NCBI GenBank assembly: GCA_964016875.1
Contig: OZ024724.1
Location: 55,124,938 to 55,188,937, forward strand
Direction of reading: 5' to 3'
DNA length: 64,000 bases
Source of the DNA: Fallopia convolvulus
Taxonomy: Eukaryota > Streptophyta > Magnoliopsida > Caryophyllales > Polygonaceae
The notes beneath the pieces are model-generated. The model was given only the letters and a program-made list of their open reading frames with translations, was not told the DNA's origin and searched no databases. Position numbers and translations under genes: made by a program. This document shows positions 1 through 12,100 of this stretch, piece after piece. How positions within the stretch are numbered: position 1 is the stretch's first letter; every line of letters begins with the position of its first letter.

Positions 1-1353
1 CTTCTTGCGAAAGGGCGTTGGCTTTCCATTTTTCTAGTTGGGATTTGGTTCGTAAAACTATCGGTTTAAAAGTATTTTGGGCTACTCTCCCGTTAATTAT
101 CGGGCATCCTAAGTATTTGTCAAGTGAAACGGTGTTTGTTATTTGTAGTATTTGTTTTATCTGTTCCTTTGTGTTATTGTTAGTGTTTTTGGTCACTTGG
201 AAAGCGGATTTATGGAAGTTGACTTTCTGTCCGGATATTTGACAATAGTCTTCAATAATGTCCTTAATCTTTTTACATGATTGACCGTTAGCTTTAGCAA
301 AGATGATGATATCATCTGCAAAAGCCAGGAAAGGGATTTTTGTTCCATTCCTATTGATTTGGATCATGATGCCACTTTTTGGATTAGCGCTCCATAACTT
401 GAGTTGTCTAGCCAGAACCTCGACAGCGAGGATGAATAAGTACGGCGATAGGGGATCCCCTTGTCTAAGGCCCCGTTGAGGGTAGAATTTTTCTGTCGGT
501 CCGTTGTTGACAAGGACTGAGAAAGAGACTGTTTCAACACATTCTCGGATCCATCCCACGAATGTATCATTAAATCTGAATTTGCGGAGTATTTCAGCTA
601 GGAATTCTCAACTGAACCGATCATAAGCTTTTTCCATGTCGAGTTTGATTTGCAATCCACCCCTCCTTCCCTCGTTTGTTACGGAAGGAGTGGAAAATTT
701 CATGTGCGATGAGCGTGTTATCGTGAATACTCCTGTTCTGGATGAAGGCCCCTTGCATTGGGTGAATAAGTCTATATAGCACACTTTTAAGCCGGTTTGT
801 TAGGATTTTCGAAATTATTTTATAGATTGTATTGCATAGACTGATTGGCCTGTAATGATTGGTTGAGTATATCACATTTAGGTAGTAGAGTTATAAATGT
901 ATGGTTTATTTGTTTCAAAATCTTGCATGTATGAAAGAAACTTTTAACAGCTTTGGTCACATCCGGGCCGGGCGATTTATCATCCCCGATGTCAAATAAC
1001 GCATTCTTAATTTTGGTGTTTGTTACCGGTTTTGTGAGTTCCATGTTGTCTGCTTCAGTTACTTCTTTTTGGATAGTTTGGGTCATACTTTGCAGTTTTC
1101 TGTGGTTTATTTCCAAGGCCCGGAAGCGGTTTTGGAAGTCCCTTTTGATTTCTGTTTTGATGTTTTCTAGTCCCGTGATTTGTGTTCCCTCTGCAGTACG
1201 GATTTCTTTGATATTGGTTCTGTTTCTTCTGCCGCTTGCAATCCGATGGAAGTATTTCGTATTTTTGTCATTTAGTTTTATGTGGGTGTTTTTGGCCCTT
1301 TTTTTCCAATAGGAGTTGTGGAAGTTTATTAGGCATGCTCTTTTTTTAGCCAA
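1..1353 (-). pseudogene. LINE ORF2 reverse transcriptase, frameshifted and partial
   Basis: Reverse transcriptase of the same LINE. Visible blocks in order on the minus strand: a KYFH segment, DDKSPGPD (near 985-962), 'TLLPK', 'YRPISLCN' (near 860, after a frameshift), 'EKAYDR' (about 620), 'QGDPLSPYLF' (about 455) and the catalytic FADD box (311-322). The block after DDKSPGPD jumps directly to VTKAVKSFF, which looks like an internal deletion of roughly a dozen residues. A TGA interrupts the frame at 608-610. The C-terminal part lies outside the window. Confidence 0.9.
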
Positions 1354-1602
1354 TCTTTCTTGCTTTTGGACTAGTTGGGTGTTTTTATTTTCTATGATAT
1401 CTTTCTGAATTTGAATTAAATCTTCATCTAGTTTTTTAATTTGTTCAAAAATATTTCCAAAAGTATGCTTATTCCATGCTTTTGCTTTACTTTTAAGGAG
1501 TTGTGTTTTTTGGTGAGATTAAACATATGCGATCCACCCGCGTTATAACGCCAGGCTTGTTTGATGACATTCTGGAAATCTTTTCTAGAAGTCCACATCA
1601 TT

Positions 1603-2340
1603 TCAAATTTGAATGGTTGTGCTTTGTACGGAGCTCCTGTAGGGAGATCGCACGAGATGGGGGCAATGATCGGAGGTTGAGAAAGCATGGTTTTTCGTCG
1701 CTATGGACGGGTACCATTGAATAATTTGGTTACTGACCAATGTACGGTCTAATTTCTCGAACGTAGTATCTTCGAGATGTTTTGATCTTCTCCAAGTAAA
1801 TTTGTTTCCTAATGTTGGAATGTCGCAAACGTCACATTCGTTTTTAAATTTAATGTGTCGTTCAAACCTGGAATGGTTTGGGCTTGCGCCCCCTTGTTTT
1901 TCATCGGGATGTTGGATTTCATTGAGGTCTCCCATAATGATACATGGAAGGTTACAATTCTGGATAAACACTTTGAGCTTAGTCCAGAACTGGTCTTTTT
2001 CATGTGCCCTTGGCGGAGCATAGGCAAAAATAATGATATATTCATTGTTAGTTTCCATGTTTGTGTAATGAAAGCCAAAAAAACGTTCATCTTTATGGAG
2101 AGTTTGGATTCTTTCATTTGAGAGTTGAGCCCCCTTCCAGAGGACACAGATCCCTCCAGCTAGCCCGATTGCTGGGATAAACTCAATGGAGTCGAAGTCG
2201 GCCTTTTGCCAGGATTTACATTCCGGCGGGGTTTGGGGTTTTGTTTCAACTAGCGATATTAGTTGGATATTTTCAAGGCGACATAAAGCGTTGACCTCGG
2301 TCCAAAAGGACCCTCACTTCATACCCCTACAATTCCACAA
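1603..2340 (-). pseudogene. LINE ORF2 endonuclease domain (EEP/APE type)
   Basis: This is the target-nicking endonuclease half of LINE ORF2. It begins at the plant-LINE signature LWNCRG (2340 downward), continues through the 'VETK' region, a 'YAPP' block, 'IMGDLNEI' and ends at SDH (1666-1674), the conserved SDHxP active-site block. A TGA at 2314-2316 interrupts the frame just after LWNCRG, and the frame changes immediately after the SDHCP block, where reading moves to a neighbouring minus-strand frame down to about 1428. The protein is about 230 residues to SDH, normal for this domain. Family assignment is firm; function is lost. Confidence 0.88.
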
Positions 2341-2799
2341 ACTTATCTTCATAGATAACCGTCTAAGTTGTGCTTTTTGGCCATTAGGGGGTATGGAGGT
2401 TTCCAAGATTTTCTTTCCATAGTTTTTCTTACATGCTTAGAAAATGCTACATATCGGGGCGTAATATTTATTACTTTAGTGGTATTGTTACAAAGATGGG
2501 ATTTGTAATATACATCATTATTTTGGTACTTATATATTTTTGTATTTTCCATTAAATTTTTCCCAAACGTGGCTTTATCCACCCACCAAATTAAACTTAG
2601 ATGGGTTGAATTCCACCATATACTTTTATATGGGATTTGTAATTATCTCATGCCGATCTCCAATTATAATACTCGATCTCAAACTTCATTCAATTATCCA
2701 TTCAACCAAATATCATAATTCAATTCTACCTGTTCCATTATTAGGTTCACCCTTTTTTGGAATTAGAGATTTAGCTAGACATACTGAATTGTAGAACGC

Positions 2800-3480
2800 A
2801 ATAAATTATCTTCCAAAGTGAATCAAATCTCAATCCAAGCACAATCATGAGCAATCTCCTCAATCCTCCAACTAGGGTTCTAGAGAAAGGCTAGAGAGAA
2901 TTACAATAATGAAACTTGTTTTTAAATCCAAAAACCTAAAAAGATAGATAAACTAGGCTAATAAAATTTTAGAAAATAAATAGATAGAAGTCGGTCTAAG
3001 AAAATCCCGATGCGGGCAAGTACCCGGTCAAGTAGTGTCTTGAGTGCACAACCCGGGCTGAAACCGGTCATATACCCGGTCGGGTACCTTGCTTTTCAAA
3101 TCCTCGACCAATCTGAAGAACTCGGACTTGAACCCAACCACGTACCCGATCGGGTACTCTGCTAAGCCACCTACTTGGTCACGTACTCGGTCAGGATGTC
3201 TTTTTCTTCCTTGTCCCGCTCTTGCTTCGACTTGTCACCCGAGCAACCACTTGTAGGCTCCATCTTTCATCGCTTAGACTCCAAAAAACACTCATCTTAG
3301 CTTTGATCCTTGTTACATTTGAATCTCCACCCGAAATGGCCTGAAATCTACACAACACAAGAGTAGATACTGAGCAAAGAAAACTAAAAATTGAAACACG
3401 AAACTTACCTAAAACAAAGTAAAATAAACTCAAAGGATGAAAGTAAACATGTCCGAAAGCTATGCCTAAATGCATACTAT
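2800..3480 (-). repeat. Gypsy LTR/leader-like remnant with CG-rich palindromes
   Basis: Read on the minus strand, this non-coding stretch holds several copies of a 'gtacccgatcgggtac'-like word (a perfect 16-bp palindrome at 3142-3157, with variants near 3016, 3073 and 3183), then AT-rich leader-like sequence. Such word-pairs occur in LTR or leader regions of plant Ty3/gypsy elements, and 30.1-30.3 kb of this window has the same style in plus orientation. No LTR ends, primer site or target duplication were found, so the assignment is inference. It could be another low-copy repeat. Confidence 0.4.
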
Positions 3481-3495
3481 CACGACATAGGAATT

Positions 3496-3819
3496 GAACA
3501 CTATAAGGTTTCAGGACTTAAGTCAATCATTGAGTAGAATAGTGATAGTGTTATCCACATGATCACATCTCGGTTGAGACTATGTCACCGAACGATCACG
3601 CAACAAGAAATGTTGGAGAAAACTTACTCTACTTTTTTTGGGTTGAAGAAAACTTTCTCTAATATGCATGACAAAAATATATTGTTGCAAAAGCAGTACA
3701 GAGAGCGAAATTTCAAGAGATATTTTGACTTATTGAAAGTACTATTGATTGGTGAAAAGAATAATGAGCTCCTAATGAAACCGGACTACCTATTAAATTT
3801 TAACCTTACTGCCTATTAA
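3496..3819 (+). pseudogene. Retrotransposon gag-like fragment
   Basis: A short plus-strand frame contains 'ITSRLRLC', 'EMLEKTYSTF', 'LLQKQYRERNF' and 'LIGEKNNELLMK'. This order matches the widespread plant retrotransposon gag-like family with the pattern ITSRL-x-LCG, EMLEKTFSTF, LQQQYREK and LLVAEQNNELL. The fragment is about 80 residues, has no zinc knuckle or pol downstream, and its upstream extension carries a stop. It is a broken relic. The match rests on remembered family patterns, not a search. Confidence 0.65.
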
Positions 3820-5435
3820 ATTTTAATGGGCTAAGTTGTTCTTAATGGGCCAAAAGGCCCAAGTACTTTCTTTTCCCCTTAATAGCTCCCCCTTTGCATT
3901 TTGCCTAGTGTTTCTTGCCTTTTGCGGAAATATCAAGTAGTAGAGGAGTGTCACTTAGGAACTGAAGATTAAGGATATATTGACGAAGAATTCAACCTCT
4001 AACTGATGTAATCAAGAGGTGGTACGCGACTGATGGAGCAGTTATCAATGATTGAAGATCAAGGAAAGACAAAGTTGAAGGAAGGAAGAATTTTCTATAG
4101 AGCAAAGCATTCGAAAGGTGGTGTACCAACTCTTCTTTCTAAAATCAAGGAAATAATCAACACACGAGTTATCCTTGATGTATCATGTATTTAAATAAAC
4201 CTTTTGAAAAACCCTTGTATAATATGGGATTTACTTTCCGCCGATACCCTATGTAAAAGAAATATTATTGTAATGATCTATGATTCATTTTAATGAATAA
4301 AACTTCTGCTTTTAATTCTTTTTACTTGAATTAGATTTTCATAAACTATGTCTCCATGTGCACATAATGGAATCGAAAGGATTTAACTGTCGATGATGCA
4401 TTTGTCTACTCGATGGCTAGTTATATTGTAATTGAAGATGATGATTTTGATCCAAAATCAGTCGATGAATGTTGACGGAGAAAAGATGGCCGTGTTATGA
4501 ACTCCAACATATTACTCCAACAAATTATACGATCTCAACAAGTTATCCATATCACATATATGATATATCTATTACTTGTATCATATATATGATTGTAAAT
4601 AAACAATTGAACATTGCATGATTGGAGGTAGTTATACAAGGTGAAATGTTCACCTCTTTCTTTTAATACATGAATTATGAAAATTCACCAAAATTTGCAC
4701 CCCACTTTTGGTTTATAAATAGTCATCATTCAGTGTAAAATTTGTACCAAAGAAGAGTAAGGAATACATTGTCTAAAATTCTTGCTCTCTCACCCTACCT
4801 TCTAATAATCTTCTTCTAAAAGTTATTTAAGCTGCTTCATAACACAGAGAATAGTATTACAAATAATATATTGACCAGTCTTTTATGCTATGTTCGAGAA
4901 GCCCGGCCCTTGTTCAATGTACTGTTACGCACATCAAAAGGCGTCACTTACCCTTTGTTCATGGTCTGAATGGAGGTTAAGTGGCTGCCCATGCTGACAT
5001 AAGCTTAACAGGGCCAACTTGAACCGGCCTGAAATTTTTAGAAAAAAATTAAATTCTACCCATTAACCTACCATCAAGAAGCTAGCTTAATGATACTGAA
5101 TGGATTCTGTTCCCATATTTTACCCTATTTGAAAACCTCCCTCGCCAAATCCTTAATAAAATCAACATGATCTAGCTCTATGTAACGACCACCCTTTTTT
5201 ATTTTAATTTTTCTTCTTCTTCTTGAGTTTCCTATTCTCTTACATTAATTATCAATAGCAGTGCTTCGAGGAGTTTTCTACTATCTCTTACATCAATCAT
5301 CATTAGTCGTCTAGTACTATTGATCAATTGTGGGTCAATGTTATGTTAGGTGAAGTCTACGCCGCGTGTGGGTGAATATCTTTGCCCACAAATCCTCAGA
5401 CACCAATCACAAAATAAAAATAAAAACATAAAAAG
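3820..5435. other. Intergenic, no gene recognised
   Basis: AT-rich sequence with many stops in all frames. The stretch near 4.15-4.3 kb has an AATAAA-rich, LTR-like tail, and the part near 4.5-4.85 kb contains a TATAAATA word (4716-4723), so retroelement LTR debris is possible. I could not pair any ends. Confidence 0.5.
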
Positions 5436-5440
5436 GTTTT

Positions 5441-6323
5441 TGTTGGAACGAGTGTGTTAGTAATACAGACACTGTTCCTATGGGAACAGTGAACTGGGCA
5501 GCGGAAATATGCAAGACTTGACACGTTACTTATAGTGGAAACCTTCAACAACCAACTAGTTGATTGAAGGAAAAACCACTCCCTCCGAAGAAGAGTTGTA
5601 ATGCTTCTCTTAGTTTTATTGATTTCACACAAACTACAAGCAAGTAGAGTTATCAAGATAGTCTTATCCTATTCTATAGAACCTAGACCTATCTAACTCA
5701 ACTTCTTAGCCCTAGAACGATTCAACAATAAAACTAAACCACAACACAACTTACAGTGATCAGCTTCAGACTCGTCGATGACTTCTCAAGTAATCGGTGA
5801 CTCTAACCTAATCACTTAACCTATATTTATAGTGAAACAAACTAATCCAATCATATCTTACTTACTTTCGTAATTCTGATATGATTTGATACTATTTAAT
5901 TCATTATAAATCCGAAGTACATTGATTCTATCTTATCTAAACCTAGAAAGACTCGAACCAATTTATCCACTAAATCTTGGAGTTGTTATTCGGCATTATC
6001 CACTCCAAGATCTTCTTTAAGTAACAACTTCATCCAGCTATCAAATCTTCCGAGATCTGATTCTCTCGCAACTGATTTACGCGCTTTCTATATAAGGAAA
6101 GATGAAGTGTCTTCGCACTGCTGTTCCCTCACACTGTTCCCTCACATCAGTGCTTCATTGACTGTTCCCTTATGTTCTGTATAACCTGCAATCTACATTA
6201 CATCTTACACAAACATAAAGATCATTAGTCCTTATAGAGTTTGTCATTATCAAAACTAAAGAGGAGTACTTGACACTGGTCGCATGGTAACAGTCATTGT
6301 TCCCATGATACCAGTATCCAACA
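5441..6323 (-). repeat. 3' LTR of Copia-1
   Basis: 883-bp terminal repeat, about 99% identical to the copy at 13492-14375 by eye. The one-base length difference lies just after the 'gacacg' near 5535. Flanked outside by GTTTT. Confidence 0.97.
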
Positions 6324-6352
6324 ATTTTCCCCTTTTTGATGATGACAAACCT
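6324..6352 (-). other. Polypurine tract of Copia-1
   Basis: On the minus strand the last internal bases are TTTGTCATCATC followed by AAAAAGGGGAAAAT and then the LTR. This is the second-strand priming site; the combined motif is typical of Sireviruses. A related AAAAGGGGGAAG tract lies at about 6541-6556, matching the repeated polypurine tracts that lineage often carries. Confidence 0.85.
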
Positions 6353-6781
6353 ATACAGAAATTGCACAAATAAACAACTGAATTAGACATCTATCTTGTT
6401 GTTCCCCCTAGCTTAGTGAGTTACTTATCATTTTCAGACCTTTTAAGTGACCAATGTTCCCCCTTAGCATAAGGATCGTTCCTAAGGGAACAATGTTCTG
6501 TACCTTAAAAACTTAAGCTCATCTCTGCAATTTTCCAAACTTCCCCCTTTTAACATCATCAAACAAGTCAGTAAAGCAGGGAGAAAACAAGGCACAAAAG
6601 AACTAATCATCAAAATATCTTCATTAATACTAAGCAACGACAGAGAGTACATCAAAAGTTCTGAAGACAAACACAAGTTATGAAGAGAGACATCAGACAC
6701 ACAGAGCAAAAGTTCTTGAAGTAGTGAAAAAGATAATATTTGTGAAAGGAAAATAGGCTAGGGAGATAAAAGGGAATTCAT

Positions 6782-8398
6782 CTATGAACGTATGGAGAGC
6801 TGCTTCAGAACTTTCTGAGTGAGATCCAGTAACTGATCCATCTTGGAACTGATCTCCTCAAGGACCTCAAGGGTCTGTGCAGCAGTGGAATCTCCCTTAG
6901 CAATCTCAATCTTGGCTTGTTTTCCTTTCTTAGCTGGTTTCTTGGAGGATTCAGGTTTGGCATGCCCTTGGAAATGCATTTTTTCAATATTGGCTTTGCT
7001 CAGATGAAATCCGAACTGTTCTTCCAGATCAGGCGAATAGACATGAAACTTTTGAAGAATCTTTTTGACAAGACCAGGATAGGGTAAGGCGTGAGCACCC
7101 TGACTGGCACTTTTCTGCATATGTGAGAGAGCAAGACGAGGCAAATCAATTGGTTCACGAGCCAGAAACTTATCCAAGAGCACCATATTCTGTACTGTAA
7201 GACTGCAGCGCTTCTCTTGACGGGGAAATAAGACATTAATGAGGTACTGATGAGCAACGCGACCCACAAAGGTCAGATCACTAGTAGCATATCCGCCAGA
7301 AGGGGTTTTCCCAAACAGTCGCTTCAGTATACCAGTTTTGCAACTGGGCCAGGTACCTGAAGGAGGAAGAGTGCTGAAACCATTTGAGGGAATGCCCCAG
7401 AACTATGCAAGCTGCAGACTGGAGAAGGATAAATGCTCGTCATGTACCACAGTAGTACCAACAGGAACAACTGCTGTCCCTAGAGAGAAGTTAGCGTAGA
7501 ACTCCTGAAGCAGTTCCGGGCTGACCTTGATAGGCTCACAGCTTAAACTCATCCGACCTTGGAAACAGATAAGATCCCAGAGTTCATCCAGATCATTTGC
7601 ATGCAGGATTTCCTTAGTAACAATTAGAGGAGACACAATTGCCCGATTATCAGAGCCGATGGGGGTGGAAGAACCTTCATCAGTAGTGGTGTTCTTCTTA
7701 GAATTGGAGCGAAGACCGGCTCGTTTGGAGGTAGGGTCGGAGGCCATGGATTTTAGGCGTTTGCCTGTCTTGGGAGTATGGAGCTTGGAGATGGGTTCCT
7801 CGTCCTCGCTTTCCAATATGTGATCATCAGACTCAGTGACACTCTTGGTGCCAGAGGAGACCACGTCTGTGTGCTCAAGAGTTTCATCCTCATTCGGTAC
7901 TAGAGAGAGGGAGCGTTTTCGTTTCTGGGAGGAAGCTTGTGGAGCAGGGATTGGAGTAGATGCAGAGGGTTTGGTGACAGGGTGAGACGCAGAGGGTGTT
8001 GTAAGGGATTGAGAACCAGAGGGCTTTTCAGGCAATTGAGAGGGTTGTTTGGTTGGAGAGACGGAGGACGGGTTCTCAAGGGATTGAGAACCAAAGGGTT
8101 TTTCTGTGGGGAGGGCAGGGTTAGGGTTGTCAACAGTGGGAAGGGTAGGGTCTCTGAGAACCATGGCCAAACGAAGAGGCGACGGTGATACAGAGTCAGC
8201 ATTCAAGATCAGAGAATGTACCTTAACATCGAATTGCTCACAGTTCTTTGCCGGAGACAGAGATTGATTCGCCGCAGGAGCCTCAGAGGAAGGCTGTGAG
8301 GGGTTGGTGTTGGCGATTGCATTAAGTTGAGTCTGAATCTGAAGGATTTGGTCAGGTGTGAACTTTGAGAGATCAAGGTTGATTGGTGTGGACGCCAT
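6782..8398 (-). pseudogene. Envelope-like third gene of Copia-1, one in-frame amber stop
   Basis: One reading frame of 539 codons after pol, interrupted only by a TAG at 7403-7405. I start at the ATG at 8398 (MASTPINLDLSKF); the frame is open upstream but without ATG. The first 331 residues are rich in Ser, Pro, Thr and Gln, with a basic patch (SQKRKRSLSL) and an acidic patch (ESEDEEP). The part after the stop (about 207 residues) has a block resembling the 'putative plant transposon protein' domain of Athila and Sirevirus third ORFs, and ends in a heptad-like helix (EVLEEISSKMDQLLDL). I see no clear signal peptide or membrane segment. The role of these proteins in plants is unproven. The stop may be an inactivating mutation or a read-through site; its context is not the classic CARYYA type. 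Confidence 0.75.
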
Positions 8399-9177
8399 TG
8401 TAGCAGAGTTTGATGAGAATAGTAAGAGCTTTGGCGTTTCAGAGGGAAGCGGCAAGGATGATTTAGGGTTTTGAGGGAATGAGATATTGGGTGAAGGGAT
8501 TTTATATAGGCGAAGAGGGTGGGATATGAAAGGATTTACCCAAATCTGATAGCAACTTCCAAGGATTTGAAAAGATTATGTGAAGAGATGGTAATAATTA
8601 CTTCTGAGAACTTACTGTGCACATCAATCACCACATTGAATGAAAAACGCGTTTTTGGTTGACCGTGTAGTTCCTTAGGATTCGGATGAATCTTATCCCA
8701 ACTGAATGCAAATCTCTTCACGCTCATAGATAGAATTAAAAGGGCGAGCTTGAATATTTTTGGGGTGAAAAGATAATATTCAAGTATTTTGAGCGGCAAG
8801 GAAAAAATAAAAAATCCAGATAATTGCAACCCGTCTTTAAGGGAACAAATAATGACATGGATCATGGGGAACGTTTACCTGGATTTGTAAGGCTGTGGGA
8901 TGGTCATACGACTGGCTATCATTTCAGCTTGTATAGTCGGGATAGAATAAGATCAAGCTTCAGTCGTTTTGGGCTCAAAAGAAAACCATTCCAAGAATAT
9001 GCATAATGTTTAGAGCAACTCAACAAATTTAGTGAATATATAGAAGCAAATGATGACGTGCCTTTGTAGTTATTAACAGAAAATAAGATCAGAAAAGATG
9101 CTAATGAAATCAATGTCTCCTATGATTCAGTAACTGTTCCTAGTCAATCATTCAGAGAATAATGGACCGGGACTTGC
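8399..9177 (-). other. Spacer between pol and envelope-like gene of Copia-1
   Basis: About 780 bp without a convincing coding frame. Sireviruses commonly have a non-coding stretch here, and a splice acceptor for the third gene would be expected in it, but I cannot pick one confidently. Confidence 0.5.
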
Positions 9178-12100
9178 TTAGTTTAAGGTGATCATACCTA
9201 GAAGCAACCGGAGATGCTCATAGGGTTTTCTGTCCAAAGCTTTGGTAAATATGTCAGCCACCTGATCTTCGGTCCTACAATGATCCATTCTCACCAAGCC
9301 TTTTTCAACATTATCCCTCAAAAAGTGATGTCTAATATCAATGTGTTTAGTGCGTGAGTGATGAACTGGATTTTTTGAAATATTGATAGCACTAGTATTG
9401 TCACACATGATGGGAATTTGGGAAAGAGACATACCATAGTCATCCAATTGCTGTTTGAGCCATAATACCTGAGCACAACAAGAGGCAGCGGCCACGTATT
9501 CGGCTTCGGCAGTTGATAAGGCTACGGAATTCTGTTTCTTGGATGACCATGAAACTAAGCAGGGTCCAAGAAATTGAGCAGTGCCAGATGTACTCTTTCT
9601 ATCAACAAGATGACCAGCAAAATCAGCATCAGTATACTCAAGCAGGTTGAAGTCGCTGTTCCGTGGGTACCAGAGACAGAGATTGTTGTTCCCTTTAAGA
9701 TACCGAAATATCCTTTTTACCTCCTTCAGATGTGTTTCCTTTGGATTAGCCTGAAACCTGGCACAAAGACAAACACTAAACATGATATCTGGCCGGCTGG
9801 CCGTTAGATAAAGTAAGGATCCAATCATGCCTCGATAAGTATTTTGGTCAACACTAATTCCATCTAAATCAGCATCCAATCTTGTATTAGGAGAAATTGG
9901 AGTGTCAATAGGTTTAGTAGAATCCGTACCATATTTTGACAACAATTCCTTTATATATTTTTGCTGATGTACCTTGGTACCTTCACTGGTTTGAACAACT
10001 TGGAGACCGAGAAAGAAAGAAAGCTCACCAATCATGCTCATTTCGAATTCACTACTCATCAAGTTCTTGAAATTCTCTACCAAGGAGGGGTTAGTGGAAC
10101 CAAAGATAATATCATCCACATAGACTTGAACAACTAGAGTCTCACCTGACTGTTCCTTTAGGAACAGTGTGCGATCAATCACACCACGCTTGTAGCCATT
10201 TGACAATAGGAATTGGGCAAAGCGATCGTACCATGCGCGATGAGCTTGTTTGAGACCATACAGGGCTTTGTCTAGGATATAGACGTGATCAGGAAAATTT
10301 TCATCTTCGAATCCTGGAGGTTGTTGAACATAAACTTCCTCCTGAAGATATCCATTGAGAAACGCCGTCTTCACATCCATTTGAAATAATTTGAACCCTT
10401 TGTGAGCTGCAAAGGCAATAAGAAGTCGAATGGCCTCTATCCTAGCTACAGGAGCATAGGTTTCATCATAATCAATTCCTTCTTGTTGATTGTATCCCTT
10501 TGCGACTAGGCGAGCCTTGTTCCTGGTAACAGCTCCTGTATCATCTAATTTATTCCGAAACACCCACCTTGTTCCAATGGCTGATTTGTCCTTTGGCTTT
10601 GGAACAAGTCTCCAGACTTTGTTGCGCTCAAACTGATTTAATTCATCTTGCATTGCAATGATCCAATCGGGGTCTTTGAGAGCTTCCTGAATGGTTTTTG
10701 GTTCTGCAAAAGAGATAAAAGCATTGAAAGCACAAAAGTTTCTAATAGAGGCTCGAGTTTGTACCCCTTTGTCATATGGTGTGAGAATGTTGTCCACTGG
10801 ATGATCCTTCTTTTGATGGTAATTCCTTGTTGCTACTTGAGTGGCATCAATGCTTGTGCTCGAGGAATTTTCAGTCTCAGAGGGAACAATCTCTGTTCCT
10901 TCATTGCCATCTTCAGGAAGAGAGCTTGTTCCTGGATCTTGTGGTTCTTCATCATGGGTTGACTCTTCCTCATGCTGGGGGTTGGTTTCATTGTTATCTT
11001 GATTCTGATCTCCACAATTTTCAGTTTGAGGAGGATTGTCTTTCTCTTGGTCATCATCGTCATCGGAGCTTCCTGCATTCGGTGAGGAACTATGACTGGT
11101 CCCTCCGGTATGACGTTCATCAAAAACCACATGGATACTCTCTTCGAACTTTCTGGTTTTCTTGTTAAAAACCCTATAAGCTTTGCTGTTTGCTGCATAA
11201 CCTACAAAAACTCCTTCATCACTTCTGGGATCAAATTTTCCCAGATCATCCTTTCCATTGTTGTGTATGTAGCATCTGCGGCCAAAGATTCTCAAATGTG
11301 AAATGTTAGGAGTTCTTTGTTTGAGCAATTCATATGAAGTTTTTGAGAGTAAAGGTCTAAGCATTGCGCGATTTAGAATATAGCAAGCTGAGTTGATTGC
11401 CTCAGCCCAAAAGGACTCAGATAATCCACTTGCCAGTAGCATGGTTCTTGCCATATCCTCTAAGGTCCTATTTTTCCTTTCCACTACATCGTTCTGTTGT
11501 GGTGTACGTGGTGCCGAGAAATTATGGGAAACACCATGTTCTCGACAAAAGGTTAGAAACAAAGAGTTATCAAACTCTGTTCCATGATCAGACCTTATCG
11601 CACTTAGTTTTACACCTAAACTTACCTCCATCTTCTTCACCAGATCTTGAAACTTAGAGAAAGTCTCATCTTTTGAGGTTAGAAAAATGACCCATGTATA
11701 TCTAGAGAAATCGTCGACAATTACAAACATGTATTTGTTACCTCCAGGACTTTGTACCCTCATTGGTCCACAAAGATCCATATGCAACATTTCAAGAGGA
11801 CGAGATGTGCTTACTTCATTTTTGGACTTGAAGGATGTTCGACTCATTTTCCCTTTTACACATGCATCACAGACTCCATCCTTTTCTGATTGTACTTTAG
11901 GAAGACCTCTGACTAATCCTAAGTTGTGAAGCTTGTGTATGGCCCACAGACTTGCATGACCAAGTCTTTTGTGCCATAGATCAGATTCATCTGCAATGGA
12001 AGCAAGACATATAATTTCTTCTGACTTGAATGAATTGTCTACTAGATAGACATTATTGACTCGCGTTCCTTTGAGAACTATCTTGTTGGTGTTGCTGTTC

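Larger units (their letters stand above)
1..2582 (-). mobile_element. L1-type LINE (non-LTR retrotransposon), decayed, cut by window edge
   Basis: Minus-strand reading gives an apurinic-type endonuclease followed by a reverse transcriptase, the ORF2 order of plant L1 LINEs. The 5' side lies near 2.35-2.58 kb; the 3' part of ORF2 continues beyond base 1. Frameshifts and internal stops (for example at 2314-2316 and 608-610) show it is dead. I could not define the 5' end or a target duplication because the other end is missing. Open plus-strand frames across it are antisense shadows. Confidence 0.9.

Noticed and set aside
953..1312. 119-codon plus-strand frame
   Set aside because: Antisense to the LINE reverse transcriptase; hydrophobic composition follows from complementing its codons.
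3559..3819. Host gene of 86 codons
   Set aside because: Pattern matches retrotransposon gag-like debris and the upstream extension is broken by a stop.
7527..8188. Arg/Ser-rich plus-strand frames opposite the envelope-like gene
   Set aside because: Antisense of a Pro/Ser/Thr-rich coding frame.
10648..11301. Plus-strand frames of 69-113 codons opposite Copia-1 pol
   Set aside because: Antisense shadows of the open polyprotein frame; no independent signature.
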